Source of the DNA: a virus
IMG/VR virus record: IMGVR_UViG_3300042560_001981
Location: 1-64,000 of that record
Strand: one strand, 5' to 3'
DNA: 64,000 nt
Below the pieces are notes generated by a model. It ran no database searches. It worked only from the letters and a program-made list of their open reading frames with translations, and had not been told where the DNA came from. Both the position numbers and the translations under genes were made by a program. Positions 50,730 to 58,841 of this stretch are shown here, piece by piece (the stretch's first letter is position 1; each line of letters opens with the position of its first letter).

Positions 50730-51029
50730 TTATAATTTAGGAATTGAAGAAGCGATTTCGATACCAGAACCGAACATCTTATTATACTGATTTTCGAGTT
50801 CTCTTACAGGCGAACTTGTAAATAAAATGTCGTTATTATTAATTACAAATCCAGTTTTAAAGTCCTCACTAAAGTCAACAAACGGAACAAAACCCATCAT
50901 TGGGCCATCTTTTGTTGGCTGAACAACAACTTGAACTGGTTGTTTTATTTTTACACCAACATTACCTTCATCAACAATTTCTCCGATGAGAGTGTGGTTA
51001 GTTTTAAGTGTAATTAATTTAACGGTCAT
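50730..51029 (-). CDS. Sm-like fold protein of cyanophage type
   Basis: 99 residues. LIGEIVDEGNVGVKIKQPVQVVV has the Sm1-like strand pattern and the whole resembles the Sm-like family of putative cyanophage origin whose structure was solved from metagenomic DNA. It may form rings and bind RNA. It overlaps the upstream gene by ATGA and sits just before the polymerase gene. Confidence 0.65.
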   Translation of the reverse strand: MTVKLITLKTNHTLIGEIVDEGNVGVKIKQPVQVVVQPTKDGPMMGFVPFVDFSEDFKTGFVINNNDILFTSSPVRELENQYNKMFGSGIEIASSIPKL

Positions 51030-51250
51030 ACATTGACTCCCATATTAGCATCTAGAACTCCCAATGTAACCCACCGATTTGGAATGAGCATTTCTCTTCC
51101 ATTGAAATCAGAAGCATTAATCAAAGGGTCTTGAACCCAACCCAAAACTTCTACCATGTTATCATAATCACGATAATATAAATCATACTTTTCAGCATGA
51201 ATCATTTTGTTATCGATAGCAAGTTTTTTTGCTAGTTCACGAATGTTCAT
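51026..51250 (-). CDS. Small conserved phage protein
   Basis: 74 residues from the ATG at 51250, with AAGGA upstream. Begins MNIRELAKKLAIDNKMI, a helical segment, then an aromatic-rich middle (YDLYYRDYDNMVEVLGWV). No function known. Confidence 0.55.
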   Translation of the reverse strand: MNIRELAKKLAIDNKMIHAEKYDLYYRDYDNMVEVLGWVQDPLINASDFNGREMLIPNRWVTLGVLDANMGVNV

Positions 51251-51307
51251 ATTTTTCCTTAACAATAAAAATAATATTATACAATATACAATTCAAAAAA
51301 GTGGCAA

Positions 51308-51748
51308 TTAAGCACCAATTTCTTGTTTGTATGCCTCAAGAGTTTTCTTAAACTTACCTGCATGGCTGCGTTCTGCTTTTGCTAGAGTTTCAAACCAATC
51401 GGCAATTTCTTCGAAGCCTTCTTCACGAGCAGTTTTAGCCATACCTGGATACATGTCGGTATATTCATGAGTTTCACCTTCGATGGATGATTCGAGAGCC
51501 TGAACAATGCTCTTTGCAGGCATTCCTGTTGCAGGATCACCAGCACCGCCTTCGATCAAGTATTCCATATGACCGTGAGCATGACCTGTTTCTCCCTCAG
51601 CAGTATGGCGGAAAACAGCTGCTACTTCTTGAGCGCCAGCAATATCACACATGTTAGCGAAATACAAATAACGACGATTCGCCTGCGATTCACCAGCAAA
51701 TGCTTCTTTCAAATTCAATTCAGTTTTAGTACCTTTTACCTGCGACAT
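51308..51748 (-). CDS. Rubrerythrin-like ferritin-fold protein
   Basis: 146 residues: a four-helix di-iron domain without the usual C-terminal rubredoxin domain. Ligand motifs are E20, ETGH (53-56), GETH (91-94), E120 and ERSH (126-129). Rubrerythrins reduce peroxide. A phage copy may protect DNA synthesis or metalloenzymes from oxidative stress. Encoded between dCMP deaminase and a conserved small gene. Confidence 0.85.
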   Translation of the reverse strand: MSQVKGTKTELNLKEAFAGESQANRRYLYFANMCDIAGAQEVAAVFRHTAEGETGHAHGHMEYLIEGGAGDPATGMPAKSIVQALESSIEGETHEYTDMYPGMAKTAREEGFEEIADWFETLAKAERSHAGKFKKTLEAYKQEIGA

Positions 51749-51757
51749 AACTTCTCC

Positions 51758-52174
51758 TTATAGTTTATTAATATCGATATTACATTTTTTAAGAAAATCT
51801 ATACCATCTTGTGATCTGTATTCATTTTTATAAAAAACTTTTTTAATGCCAGATTGATATATCAATTTAGCACACTCAATGCATGGTGCATGTGTGATGA
51901 ACATAGTGGAGTTTAAACCAGATTCGTTACTTCTTGCTAATTTGGCTATAGCATTCATTTCAGCATGAAGCACCTCTGGTTTTGTTTTTAACGTACCATC
52001 TTCATTAATATTTTCACACACATTATCCCAACCTGATGGCATTCCATTGTAACCTATACTAATGATACGATCATCTTTGACTACAATGGCACCAACTTGC
52101 AATCTCTTTGCCGATGACTGTCTAGCAAAGATTTCAGCCACACCCATATAAGATTCAAGATATTTTTCTTTCAT
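51758..52174 (-). CDS. Deoxycytidylate (dCMP) deaminase
   Basis: 138 residues. Zinc-binding and catalytic HAE (70-72) and PCIEC (97-101) are intact. It turns dCMP into dUMP, the ThyX substrate. The ATG overlaps the upstream gene by ATGA. Confidence 0.92.
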   Translation of the reverse strand: MKEKYLESYMGVAEIFARQSSAKRLQVGAIVVKDDRIISIGYNGMPSGWDNVCENINEDGTLKTKPEVLHAEMNAIAKLARSNESGLNSTMFITHAPCIECAKLIYQSGIKKVFYKNEYRSQDGIDFLKKCNIDINKL

Positions 52175-53004
52175 GATAAAAACGCTAAAGGAACTTCGAT
52201 TTTCCTTAGCCCATTAGCGTACATAAAGAACGGAACGAACCTTTCATTTAGAAATCCAGGATATCTCCATGGAAAAGGTTCAGAGCAGTGCCAACTCCTC
52301 TTGTTTTTATCCGGATATACTTCTTCGCAATTTTGCCAAATATATTCCATGATGGCAAAATATTCACCAAACATTTTCTTGAACCATGATTTTGGCATTA
52401 CATAAACACATTCATAGTTACAGATACTATAATCTGTGAACCAAATCATATGTCGTTTGTATTCAGGAAAAAGAGTTTCTATACCTTGTTTGAAAAGAAA
52501 CCAATATTCTGGAAGTTGTGATTCCAAATATTGTCTTTCAATTGAATTGTGCATCATTCTAAATCTACTACAAACTACATCAGCAGATTGTAGATAATCT
52601 AGAGCACGATTCATCTGAGAATCAGAAGTTAAAAACCTGCATGAATCTTCATTAGCAGGAACTTCTAATTTTTCTCCTGTATAACCAACACCATTCTCAA
52701 CTGCCAAATATCTTCTATATGAACCACATCCAATGTAATCAGAATCTATGTGATTAGCAGCATAATATTCTGTTGATTGTTGACCCATAGCTTTAAGAAA
52801 TTCTAATTCACTTATGTGTGAATAATACTTGTAAAATTTCTTAATGGTGTTTTCTCCTTCGTACACATTGGTAAAATTACCAACAGAAGGATGCCATTCA
52901 TTTGGATCGGAAGATGCGGCGTAGAAATACTTAACCCACTTCGAATCAAAATTGAAAGCGTACTCTTTATGAGTATGAACCAGCATTGTTATTGGTGTGT
53001 TCAT
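52171..53004 (-). CDS. DUF4422-type glycosyltransferase
   Basis: 277 residues. DYIGCGSYRRYLA and the end segment RYPGFLNERFVPFFMYAN are the DUF4422 hallmarks (capsular polysaccharide synthesis). It probably transfers a sugar, perhaps to a phage or host surface glycan. Isolated from the main glycan block. Confidence 0.75.
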   Translation of the reverse strand: MNTPITMLVHTHKEYAFNFDSKWVKYFYAASSDPNEWHPSVGNFTNVYEGENTIKKFYKYYSHISELEFLKAMGQQSTEYYAANHIDSDYIGCGSYRRYLAVENGVGYTGEKLEVPANEDSCRFLTSDSQMNRALDYLQSADVVCSRFRMMHNSIERQYLESQLPEYWFLFKQGIETLFPEYKRHMIWFTDYSICNYECVYVMPKSWFKKMFGEYFAIMEYIWQNCEEVYPDKNKRSWHCSEPFPWRYPGFLNERFVPFFMYANGLRKIEVPLAFLS

Positions 53005-53033
53005 AATATAGATGAGGCCGAAGCCCCAAGAAA

Positions 53034-53513
53034 TTAAGCCGTTTGTTTTTCTTCTTGTAGAAGTTGAGGTTCAAACGTCTTTAGTTCATTGCCAATTTCA
53101 ATCTTACGTGGTTTCTTATGCTCTGGAATGATGTTCTCAAGTCCAATGCGTAGAATACCATCTTTGAACTCTGCACCTTTTACTTCAATGGTGTCAGCGA
53201 TTGTGATTGCTTTAGTAAAAGATCGTGTGCCAATTCCACGGTGTAGGTATTGAACATCGGGTGTACCGACTTTCTTATCACCTTTGATAGTCAAAGTATT
53301 ATCCTGCACTTCGATATCAATTTCGTCTTTACTAAAACCAGCAACAGCAAGTTCTACCACATATTTGTTTTCATCTGCTTTGATGATGTTATGTGGTGGA
53401 AAATTGTTTGTTGGTCTAGAATCATTTAGAATTGCTTCAACGTCACGAATAAAATTTTCAAAACCCAATGTCTGATTAAGAACCATTGGACCAAATCGAC
53501 CAGTAATAGTCAT
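53034..53513 (-). CDS. Small heat-shock protein, Hsp20 family
   Basis: 159 residues. The alpha-crystallin domain covers about 38-135, with VVELAVAGFSKDEIDIEV, IGTRSFTKA and GILRIGLEN. It binds unfolded proteins. Hsp20 is a regular gene of T4-like cyanophages and may help capsid or replication protein folding. Confidence 0.92.
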   Translation of the reverse strand: MTITGRFGPMVLNQTLGFENFIRDVEAILNDSRPTNNFPPHNIIKADENKYVVELAVAGFSKDEIDIEVQDNTLTIKGDKKVGTPDVQYLHRGIGTRSFTKAITIADTIEVKGAEFKDGILRIGLENIIPEHKKPRKIEIGNELKTFEPQLLQEEKQTA

Positions 53514-53543
53514 ATTTTCTCCTTTTTTTAAGCAAGTTAATAA

Positions 53544-53564
53544 AGTGGCCCATTAGGCGCCACT
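53544..53564 (-). terminator. Hairpin between small gene and hsp20
   Basis: AGTGGC and GCCACT (6 bp) flank a 9-base loop, within a longer CAAGT/ACTTG frame, and TTTATT follows on the minus strand. A weak rho-independent terminator after the gene at 53567-53749. Confidence 0.45.
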
Positions 53565-53566
53565 AC

Positions 53567-53749
53567 TTACTTGACAACCACAAAAGCCTGTCGGTTGACA
53601 AGAAAAGTTCGGTTAGGATTATGTGATTCGAAAACACGAATAAACTCGTTGTTGCCGTCTTTAACCACATTATCATAGTCTCTTGTGTACACTTCTTCTT
53701 TAGTATATTTATTCACTAACTTGATAGATTTGTTTTTCACTTTTGTCAT
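53567..53749 (-). CDS. Small conserved phage protein
   Basis: 60 residues, basic, beta-rich (SIKLVNKYTKEEVYTRDYDN ... FLVNRQAFVVVK). It follows regA and precedes hsp20. No function known. Confidence 0.55.
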   Translation of the reverse strand: MTKVKNKSIKLVNKYTKEEVYTRDYDNVVKDGNNEFIRVFESHNPNRTFLVNRQAFVVVK

Positions 53750-53763
53750 AATTAATCACCATA

Positions 53764-54168
53764 TTAGTAATCTTGTGATTTTTTGCCTATATTATATTTT
53801 GTTATCAGTTCCCACTGATCTTTCTCTTTAAAAGAGATAATTTTAATTTGATGCAGTGGTGCTATATTATTTTCTAAAATAGATCGGTTCATAATTTTAA
53901 CTAAACCCCACTCTTCTAGCAAATTAGCAATTGCATTTCTTCTTTGTATATCATTTTCAGAGAGATTTGAGGGTTTACCATCTAATGCAAATAACTCTTT
54001 AAAATGTACAATGTAATACTTGCCTTGTTTATGTAAAATGTGGCAAGACTGATACAGGACTTTTTCTTTTCTGGATGATACTCCAATCCTAGTCAAAGTT
54101 TCTCTTACCTTTAGAAAATCGTCCTGTTCGTTGAGTTTCACCTCAACAAACTTGGATAAATCAACCAT
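53764..54168 (-). CDS. regA: Translational repressor RegA
   Basis: 134 residues, compared with 122 in T4. The stretch FLKVRETLTRIG, then KVLYQSCHILHKQGKYYIVHF, then RNAIANLLEEWGL and IISFKEKDQWELI, matches T4 RegA block by block. T4 RegA binds start regions of early mRNAs including its own and the clamp-loader genes. Same gene order as T4 (44-62-regA). Confidence 0.93.
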   Translation of the reverse strand: MVDLSKFVEVKLNEQDDFLKVRETLTRIGVSSRKEKVLYQSCHILHKQGKYYIVHFKELFALDGKPSNLSENDIQRRNAIANLLEEWGLVKIMNRSILENNIAPLHQIKIISFKEKDQWELITKYNIGKKSQDY

Positions 54169-54169
54169 A

Positions 54170-54553
54170 TCATTTCCTTAATCCACCGATCTCGGTTTGT
54201 TCTTTTAGTTGTTGGATTTGTTCATTGCTAAGTAGGCGTAATGCCTCACGGGATTTTGAGTCAGAGAAACCATAGACTAATTTAACACATTCTATATCTT
54301 CACTTTTTTCACGCTTAACCCACTTAGCAAAAGTCCTTTTCTGGGACCTGATGGTATTTAGAAGGAAATCATTTTGTAATTTTTTATCTAAATGGTGCCT
54401 CCGATTCATCTCATTTGCATAGAACACACAGTCTTTATGATAAGACAAAGATCGGTTTACTAGAAATGGTTCGTATCCTTTCTCAGTTATATCATCAACA
54501 ATTAGTTTTTCTTTACTCTTTAATATAGCATTTACATAATCAAAAGGGTTCAT
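54170..54553 (-). CDS. Clamp-loader small subunit, T4 gp62-like
   Basis: 127 residues, shorter than T4 gp62 (187). VNRSLSYHKDCVFYANEMN and HHLDKKLQNDFLLNTIR are the family's conserved core. Works with gp44 to load the gp45 clamp. Located between a membrane gene and regA. Confidence 0.88.
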   Translation of the reverse strand: MNPFDYVNAILKSKEKLIVDDITEKGYEPFLVNRSLSYHKDCVFYANEMNRRHHLDKKLQNDFLLNTIRSQKRTFAKWVKREKSEDIECVKLVYGFSDSKSREALRLLSNEQIQQLKEQTEIGGLRK

Positions 54554-54837
54554 GTCAACATCCTAATCAGTCCAAATGTATCTATTGCAGTTATGAGCAA
54601 ATAGTTAGCCAGCATGCCAAACGATTTCCTAGAATAAGCAGCCCAAGAATACATGATGCAGCCAGTAATCCAAGCAGGGTAAAGAGTGAGGAGTGGAGGA
54701 TTAGGGACTGTGATCGCCATAGTAAGGCTACACCCAATGCTAATGCCCCAAGCCAAAAGCTCAATGACAAAACGGGCAGGATGGGAATCAAAGTCATCAC
54801 GTATCCATTGGAAAATAGCATTGGTTTCTCCCTTCAC
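54550..54837 (-). CDS. Conserved small membrane protein in clamp-loader operon
   Basis: 95 residues with three hydrophobic spans (about 23-42, 47-67 and 72-93) after a charged start. Conserved in aquatic T4-like phages; no function known. Overlaps gp62 by ATGA. Confidence 0.6.
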   Translation of the reverse strand: MKGETNAIFQWIRDDFDSHPARFVIELLAWGISIGCSLTMAITVPNPPLLTLYPAWITGCIMYSWAAYSRKSFGMLANYLLITAIDTFGLIRMLT

Positions 54838-55313
54838 AACAAATCTTTCACGATATAAACATCGAAGTCTTTTCGGTCAATCATTCTAAACTTCTCTGGC
54901 TCTTTTCCTCTCCAAGTTCTGACATGTGATTCCACAGGAGATTTTAATATAGAATTTCTGTCTGTGATGGCAAAACTTGTAAAATCTTTATTGAACATTA
55001 CAAAGTACATATTCAAATTAAGATACTCTTCTTTGTAGAGGTATCGACCCTTTCTCTCTTCAAGATACGATAGTCTTTTCCAAGGGAAATTTACAGTTTT
55101 CCAAGAGTGGGAAGTTTCAACCTCAATGTAGGCCACAGGAGAATCTTCACTTTGATATCCAATCAAATCTATACTGTATTTGTTTGGGTGCTCTTGAACT
55201 TCAACTATCGAGTCAATGATTTTTGGAATCACCAACTTAGCAAGTCTTTTAGCAGGTTCGTCAAATACTTTTAAACCTTCTTCAATTGTGATATCGCTTC
55301 TGTGTAAACTCAT
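54834..55313 (-). CDS. Conserved phage protein, nuclease-like fold possible
   Basis: 159 residues from the ATG at 55313, which overlaps the gp44 stop by ATGA. SIDLIGYQSEDSPVAYIEVE has a D...ExE layout that recalls PD-(D/E)xK nucleases; the Lys is absent. C-terminal half is alpha/beta. Function unknown; location in the clamp-loader operon suggests a replication role. Confidence 0.55.
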   Translation of the reverse strand: MSLHRSDITIEEGLKVFDEPAKRLAKLVIPKIIDSIVEVQEHPNKYSIDLIGYQSEDSPVAYIEVETSHSWKTVNFPWKRLSYLEERKGRYLYKEEYLNLNMYFVMFNKDFTSFAITDRNSILKSPVESHVRTWRGKEPEKFRMIDRKDFDVYIVKDLL

Positions 55314-56242
55314 AAAAACTCGCAATCGACCATGATTTCCGTGAGCATAGCCAAAGTATTTATCTCCTGGTCAGCGACAAATGCCGCTTTATACTGATAA
55401 TCCGCTAAAATAATTATGGCCTGCGGAACGGATTGCGGCTTTAGCAACTCATTTAGCGAATCGTAAATCTTCCTGTACATGGTGGCAGGATCAATGTCAT
55501 GGCTGGCCACCCACTTCCGGACATTAGAAAAGTCTTTCGACTTCAGGTAGCCAATCAGCTCAGTAAGGGTTATATCACCAATCTGCGACAGGATACCAGT
55601 ATCGATCTTACCAAACTGAGAGTAACGCTGCAGCTCATTGATGATACGGCGAAAGTCTGGAAAGTGTTTCTTGATGAGCTCAGCCAGGACCTTGTCATCA
55701 TACTCGACTTTTTCACTTTGCAAAATCGATTGAATTCTCATGAAAAAGAGAGAAGCCATCTTAGCCTTCTCACCATTCTTCAAATTGAATTCAACGACAG
55801 CACAGCGACTATGCAACGGCTCAATGATTCGATTCTTGTAGTTACAAGTAAAGATGAAAGAGCAATTACTTGCAAACTCTTCTATAGCATTACGAAGAGC
55901 AGGCTGTGTCGAATTTGGATTCAGATAATCAGCTTCATCAATGATGATGACCTTGCGGCCACCAGACAAAGACATAGATGAAGCATAGTTCTTAATCGTT
56001 ACACGAAATGTGTCGATGTTTCTTTCATCAGAACCATTGATTACGATGTAGTCGCAGCCGATCTCGTTGCACAGAGCTTTCGCTACTGTTGTTTTCCCAA
56101 CGCCCGCTCCACCACTCAAGAGAAGATTTGGAATGTTTTGTTGATTGACGTACTCCTGAAACGGCTTCTTTAGCCGTTCCGGGAGAATACAATCTTCGAT
56201 GGTTTTGGGACGATACTTCTCTGTCCACAATAGATGTTCCAT
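55310..56242 (-). CDS. Clamp-loader large subunit, T4 gp44-like (AAA+)
   Basis: 310 residues, close to the 319 of T4 gp44. Walker A is GGAGVGKTT (44-52), Walker B IIIDEAD (99-105), sensor FIFTCNYKNR and arginine finger HSRC. ATP-driven loader of the sliding clamp, partner of gp62. Confidence 0.97.
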   Translation of the reverse strand: MEHLLWTEKYRPKTIEDCILPERLKKPFQEYVNQQNIPNLLLSGGAGVGKTTVAKALCNEIGCDYIVINGSDERNIDTFRVTIKNYASSMSLSGGRKVIIIDEADYLNPNSTQPALRNAIEEFASNCSFIFTCNYKNRIIEPLHSRCAVVEFNLKNGEKAKMASLFFMRIQSILQSEKVEYDDKVLAELIKKHFPDFRRIINELQRYSQFGKIDTGILSQIGDITLTELIGYLKSKDFSNVRKWVASHDIDPATMYRKIYDSLNELLKPQSVPQAIIILADYQYKAAFVADQEINTLAMLTEIMVDCEFL

Positions 56243-56281
56243 TTTTAGTCCTCACGTAAATCATAATAAAGTGTAATTGTA

Positions 56282-56500
56282 TCAGTTGTTAGAGTTTAAT
56301 GTGGCAATTACAGTTAAGTAATTCTCTCTAACTTGGTATGTAATACTATTTGAGGTAAAAATATTCGTGACAGCATCAAGTTCATTTGTATCAGGATTAG
56401 GATACAATGTTTCATACACGGCTACAACATAGTCAGAGTTGATAGCGATAGTGTCTGATGCATTACCTTCAAAAACATTTGTAAAGTTATATAAAGCCAT
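56282..56500 (-). CDS. Small conserved phage protein
   Basis: 72 residues, beta-rich, Thr/Asn-rich, no signal peptide. Its start shares a base with the clamp stop. Could be a clamp partner or a small DNA-binding protein; nothing specific is seen. Confidence 0.55.
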   Translation of the reverse strand: MALYNFTNVFEGNASDTIAINSDYVVAVYETLYPNPDTNELDAVTNIFTSNSITYQVRENYLTVIATLNSNN

Positions 56501-57189
56501 TATTCAGACCTTTCGAATTTGCTTCCAGATTCAGTAGTGATCCAGTATTTTAGAGCGATGTTTTTGTTATTCCAACGGGAGATTCCTTTTGAAGAAATAA
56601 AAACATCATAAGAACCGGGCATAACTTTAGTGATGTTTTCTGTTTTGAAAATCATCTTGTATTTGTTACCATCACCCTTAACATTTAGTTTAAGAGAGTC
56701 GGTATGCGAAGAGTCATTTTGAAGGTCGAGTGTGACGATATGAACTTCTTCACCATCAGATTGAATAGCCACATGAGGAGAAGATAGAACAGACGCAGCA
56801 CGTAGAATCCATTCGAAATCTTCCGAAGAAAATTCGAACTTGATTTCTGGTTCTGGCATTGCAATATCTTTTTCGGGTGGTGTGTTAATCATTTTTGGAT
56901 CACAAAAACGATATTTGATTTTACTACGACCTTTATTACCAACGATCACCACATGCTTGTCGTCGAAATCGAAAGACGGGTCATCTTTGTGTAGAGAAAC
57001 TACAGAAAGAAAATTGTTTAGGTCATAAACACCAAAATCAGTAGGAATATCTTCTTTAATATCCACTTGAGCGAGAATATTTTTATGAGAAGAAACTGTC
57101 TTTAGTGTGTTACCTTTTTTGAAAAACAAACCTTGATTGATAGAACCAAAGTTTTTTAGTACAGAAAGGGTATCATTTGATAACTTCAT
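56500..57189 (-). CDS. Sliding clamp, T4 gp45-like
   Basis: 229 residues, matching T4 gp45 (228). The start MKLSNDTLSVLKNFGSINQG and the FGVYDLNNFLSVVSL segment are characteristic. Forms the ring that tethers the polymerase and, in T4, also activates late transcription with gp55/gp33, which fits the TATAAATA promoters found here. Confidence 0.95.
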   Translation of the reverse strand: MKLSNDTLSVLKNFGSINQGLFFKKGNTLKTVSSHKNILAQVDIKEDIPTDFGVYDLNNFLSVVSLHKDDPSFDFDDKHVVIVGNKGRSKIKYRFCDPKMINTPPEKDIAMPEPEIKFEFSSEDFEWILRAASVLSSPHVAIQSDGEEVHIVTLDLQNDSSHTDSLKLNVKGDGNKYKMIFKTENITKVMPGSYDVFISSKGISRWNNKNIALKYWITTESGSKFERSE

Positions 57190-57203
57190 GTTTTACTCCA
57201 TAA

Positions 57204-57509
57204 TTAAGAATTGTCATCTACTGAATATAGTATATCATGTTCATACAGAAACATGAGGCAACACATAGCATGAGCTAAGTGATGGCGACCAGATTCAGGA
57301 TCATTTACTTCACCTTCTTTCCATGCCCAGATATGTCTTTGCATGGCATCAAAGTATCTACGTTTGGAATCAGAAACTTTTTTCCAATTATCACGTTCAT
57401 ACTTTTGAGCACCAAAGGTAAGAACATCAACTGTGGCTTTTAAAGCCAAAGGTGGAAGCAAACCATATTCTAGTTTGCCTCCATCAAATTTACGACCTTG
57501 CTCTTGCAT
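57204..57509 (-). CDS. dATP/dGTP diphosphohydrolase-like protein
   Basis: 101 residues. KFDGGKLEYGLLPPLALKAT, FGAQKYERDNW and HHLAHAMCCLMF are motifs of the phage dATP/dGTP diphosphohydrolase N-terminal-type family (PF18909). It may remove host-type nucleotides or balance dNTP pools. The start shares a base with the upstream stop. Confidence 0.75.
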   Translation of the reverse strand: MQEQGRKFDGGKLEYGLLPPLALKATVDVLTFGAQKYERDNWKKVSDSKRRYFDAMQRHIWAWKEGEVNDPESGRHHLAHAMCCLMFLYEHDILYSVDDNS

Positions 57510-58324
57510 TACAGCCTTCCAGTGAATTGAGCAACAGCAGGCATATTACCTGTGAAAGCGTAAGTACCAATATGTTGTGTTCTCATCCAAGGACACAGAT
57601 AGATTTTACCGCCCATTTTACGCCACATTTGGCAGAACATGTAATCTTCTGATAGATAGCGTTCTGATCCACCACCAGTGATAGAATCTTTGTGGTCAAT
57701 TACTGTATCAAAGTAGGCATGAATGTAACGTGATCCATCAAAGTTGGCTTGACCAACATGATCTGGCTTGTATCGAATGTTTGGATATTCCACTTCCATT
57801 CTTTCAAACACGTTACGTTTTACCAACATGAAACCTGTTCCAATTTCCATCACTTCTAAGGGTTCGGTAACTTGAAAGTGTTGTGTGCCTTTCACTACAT
57901 TGAATACATATTCACCAACAAGGTTTTCAAGTTCTTTTGGTTCCATATTTGGGTGTGTTCGTGCAGCTGTAGCCACATTACCCCAGTTAATAGATTTTTT
58001 TGGATAAGGAGCACCAATAACATCCTTATCTAATGCCAACAGAGCTAAAACATCTTGCGGATTGTAATGAATATCCGAGTCAATGAAAAGTAAGTGTGTG
58101 TAACCTGAGCGGAGAAACTCGTCTACCAAATAATTTCTTGCTCTGGTAATGAGTGATTCATTAAACAGAAATGAAAATTTGGTTTCTACACCGTATTGTG
58201 TCATAACTGTTTGTAAATCGAGGCAGGACTTTACATACAGTCCATGTGACATACCGCCATACATCGGCGTAGCAACAAATATTTTATTTTTCTTCAAATC
58301 ATCAATCTTAACTTCAATTTCCAT
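57509..58324 (-). CDS. GT-A glycosyltransferase
   Basis: 271 residues. VATPMYGGMSHGLYV at the start, LLFIDSDIHYNP (DxD-type metal site) and SEDYMFCQMWRKMGGKIYLC mark a GT-A enzyme. Located between clamp-type genes and a terminator. Acceptor unknown. Confidence 0.8.
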   Translation of the reverse strand: MEIEVKIDDLKKNKIFVATPMYGGMSHGLYVKSCLDLQTVMTQYGVETKFSFLFNESLITRARNYLVDEFLRSGYTHLLFIDSDIHYNPQDVLALLALDKDVIGAPYPKKSINWGNVATAARTHPNMEPKELENLVGEYVFNVVKGTQHFQVTEPLEVMEIGTGFMLVKRNVFERMEVEYPNIRYKPDHVGQANFDGSRYIHAYFDTVIDHKDSITGGGSERYLSEDYMFCQMWRKMGGKIYLCPWMRTQHIGTYAFTGNMPAVAQFTGRL

Positions 58325-58338
58325 AATTCACCCATAAA

Positions 58339-58377
58339 ATAAAAAGAGGAAGTAACACCTATATGTATTACTTCCTC
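58339..58377 (-). terminator. Rho-independent terminator after HTH gene
   Basis: A perfect 10-bp stem (GAGGAAGTAA / TTACTTCCTC) with a 12-base loop is followed on the minus strand by TTTTTATTTT. It ends the single-gene unit of the regulator at 58398-58688. Confidence 0.9.
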
Positions 58378-58397
58378 GATGCTTTTTCTAGCCCAAA

Positions 58398-58688
58398 TTA
58401 GGCAAAAGCATTGATACCTTGCATACGAAGATATTCTACACCAGCGGCGACAACTTTCTTAGTTGGCTTGCCTAGTTTGTAGTATTGAATCTTGCGGCCA
58501 TCGGCGAGAGTTTTACGATTGGTATAAATCGCATATCCCTCTTTGCGGAGTTCATCGATACGGGCAGTCACATTATCGATTTTGAAGCGAGCACGAGCTT
58601 GTGCAACGGTCAAAGTGTTGTAGCCATCTTCTTTCGAAAGATAAGCAAGGATTTTTTCTTTTGCAGACATGTTAGAATAGTTAGGCAT
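58398..58688 (-). CDS. Winged-helix DNA-binding regulator
   Basis: 96 residues from the ATG at 58688, with GGAG upstream. SAKEKILAYLSKEDGYNTLT starts a winged helix, and VTARIDELRKEGYAIYTNR is the recognition helix and wing. Flanked by its own promoter and a strong terminator, so it is a monocistronic regulator. A 7-bp inverted repeat sits at its transcription start and may be its own operator. Confidence 0.75.
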   Translation of the reverse strand: MPNYSNMSAKEKILAYLSKEDGYNTLTVAQARARFKIDNVTARIDELRKEGYAIYTNRKTLADGRKIQYYKLGKPTKKVVAAGVEYLRMQGINAFA

Positions 58689-58724
58689 AACAAACTCCAT
58701 AAATTGGTCTCACATTAAAAACGG

Positions 58725-58747
58725 TTGAGAGGAGACCGTTCTCTCAA
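58725..58747 (-). promoter_or_regulatory. Inverted repeat at the 5' end of the HTH mRNA
   Basis: TTGAGAG (58725-58731) and CTCTCAA (58741-58747) form a 7-bp stem at the predicted RNA 5' end. A competing GGTCTC/GAGACC pairing (58706-58711 with 58732-58737) and an AACGG/CCGTT pairing followed by U residues are also possible. Candidate operator, 5' stabiliser or attenuator. Confidence 0.5.
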
Positions 58748-58754
58748 GTTGACA

Positions 58755-58783
58755 ATTATAAACTTACCTTCTTTGTTTGTCAA
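58755..58783 (-). promoter_or_regulatory. Perfect sigma-70 promoter
   Basis: TTGACA (58778-58783), 17-bp spacer, TATAAT (58755-58760) on the minus strand. It follows a terminator at 58804-58833 and drives only the winged-helix gene. Confidence 0.9.
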
Positions 58784-58803
58784 CAGTTAGTCAGGTAAAA
58801 GAT

Positions 58804-58833
58804 AAAAAAATAGCCCATCTTAACCGATGGGCT
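58804..58833 (-). terminator. Rho-independent terminator after CobS-like gene
   Basis: AGCCCATC / GATGGGCT, 8 bp, with a 6-base loop, then ATTTTTTT on the minus strand, 9 bases after the stop at 58842. Confidence 0.92.
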
Positions 58834-58841
58834 GAAATTGA

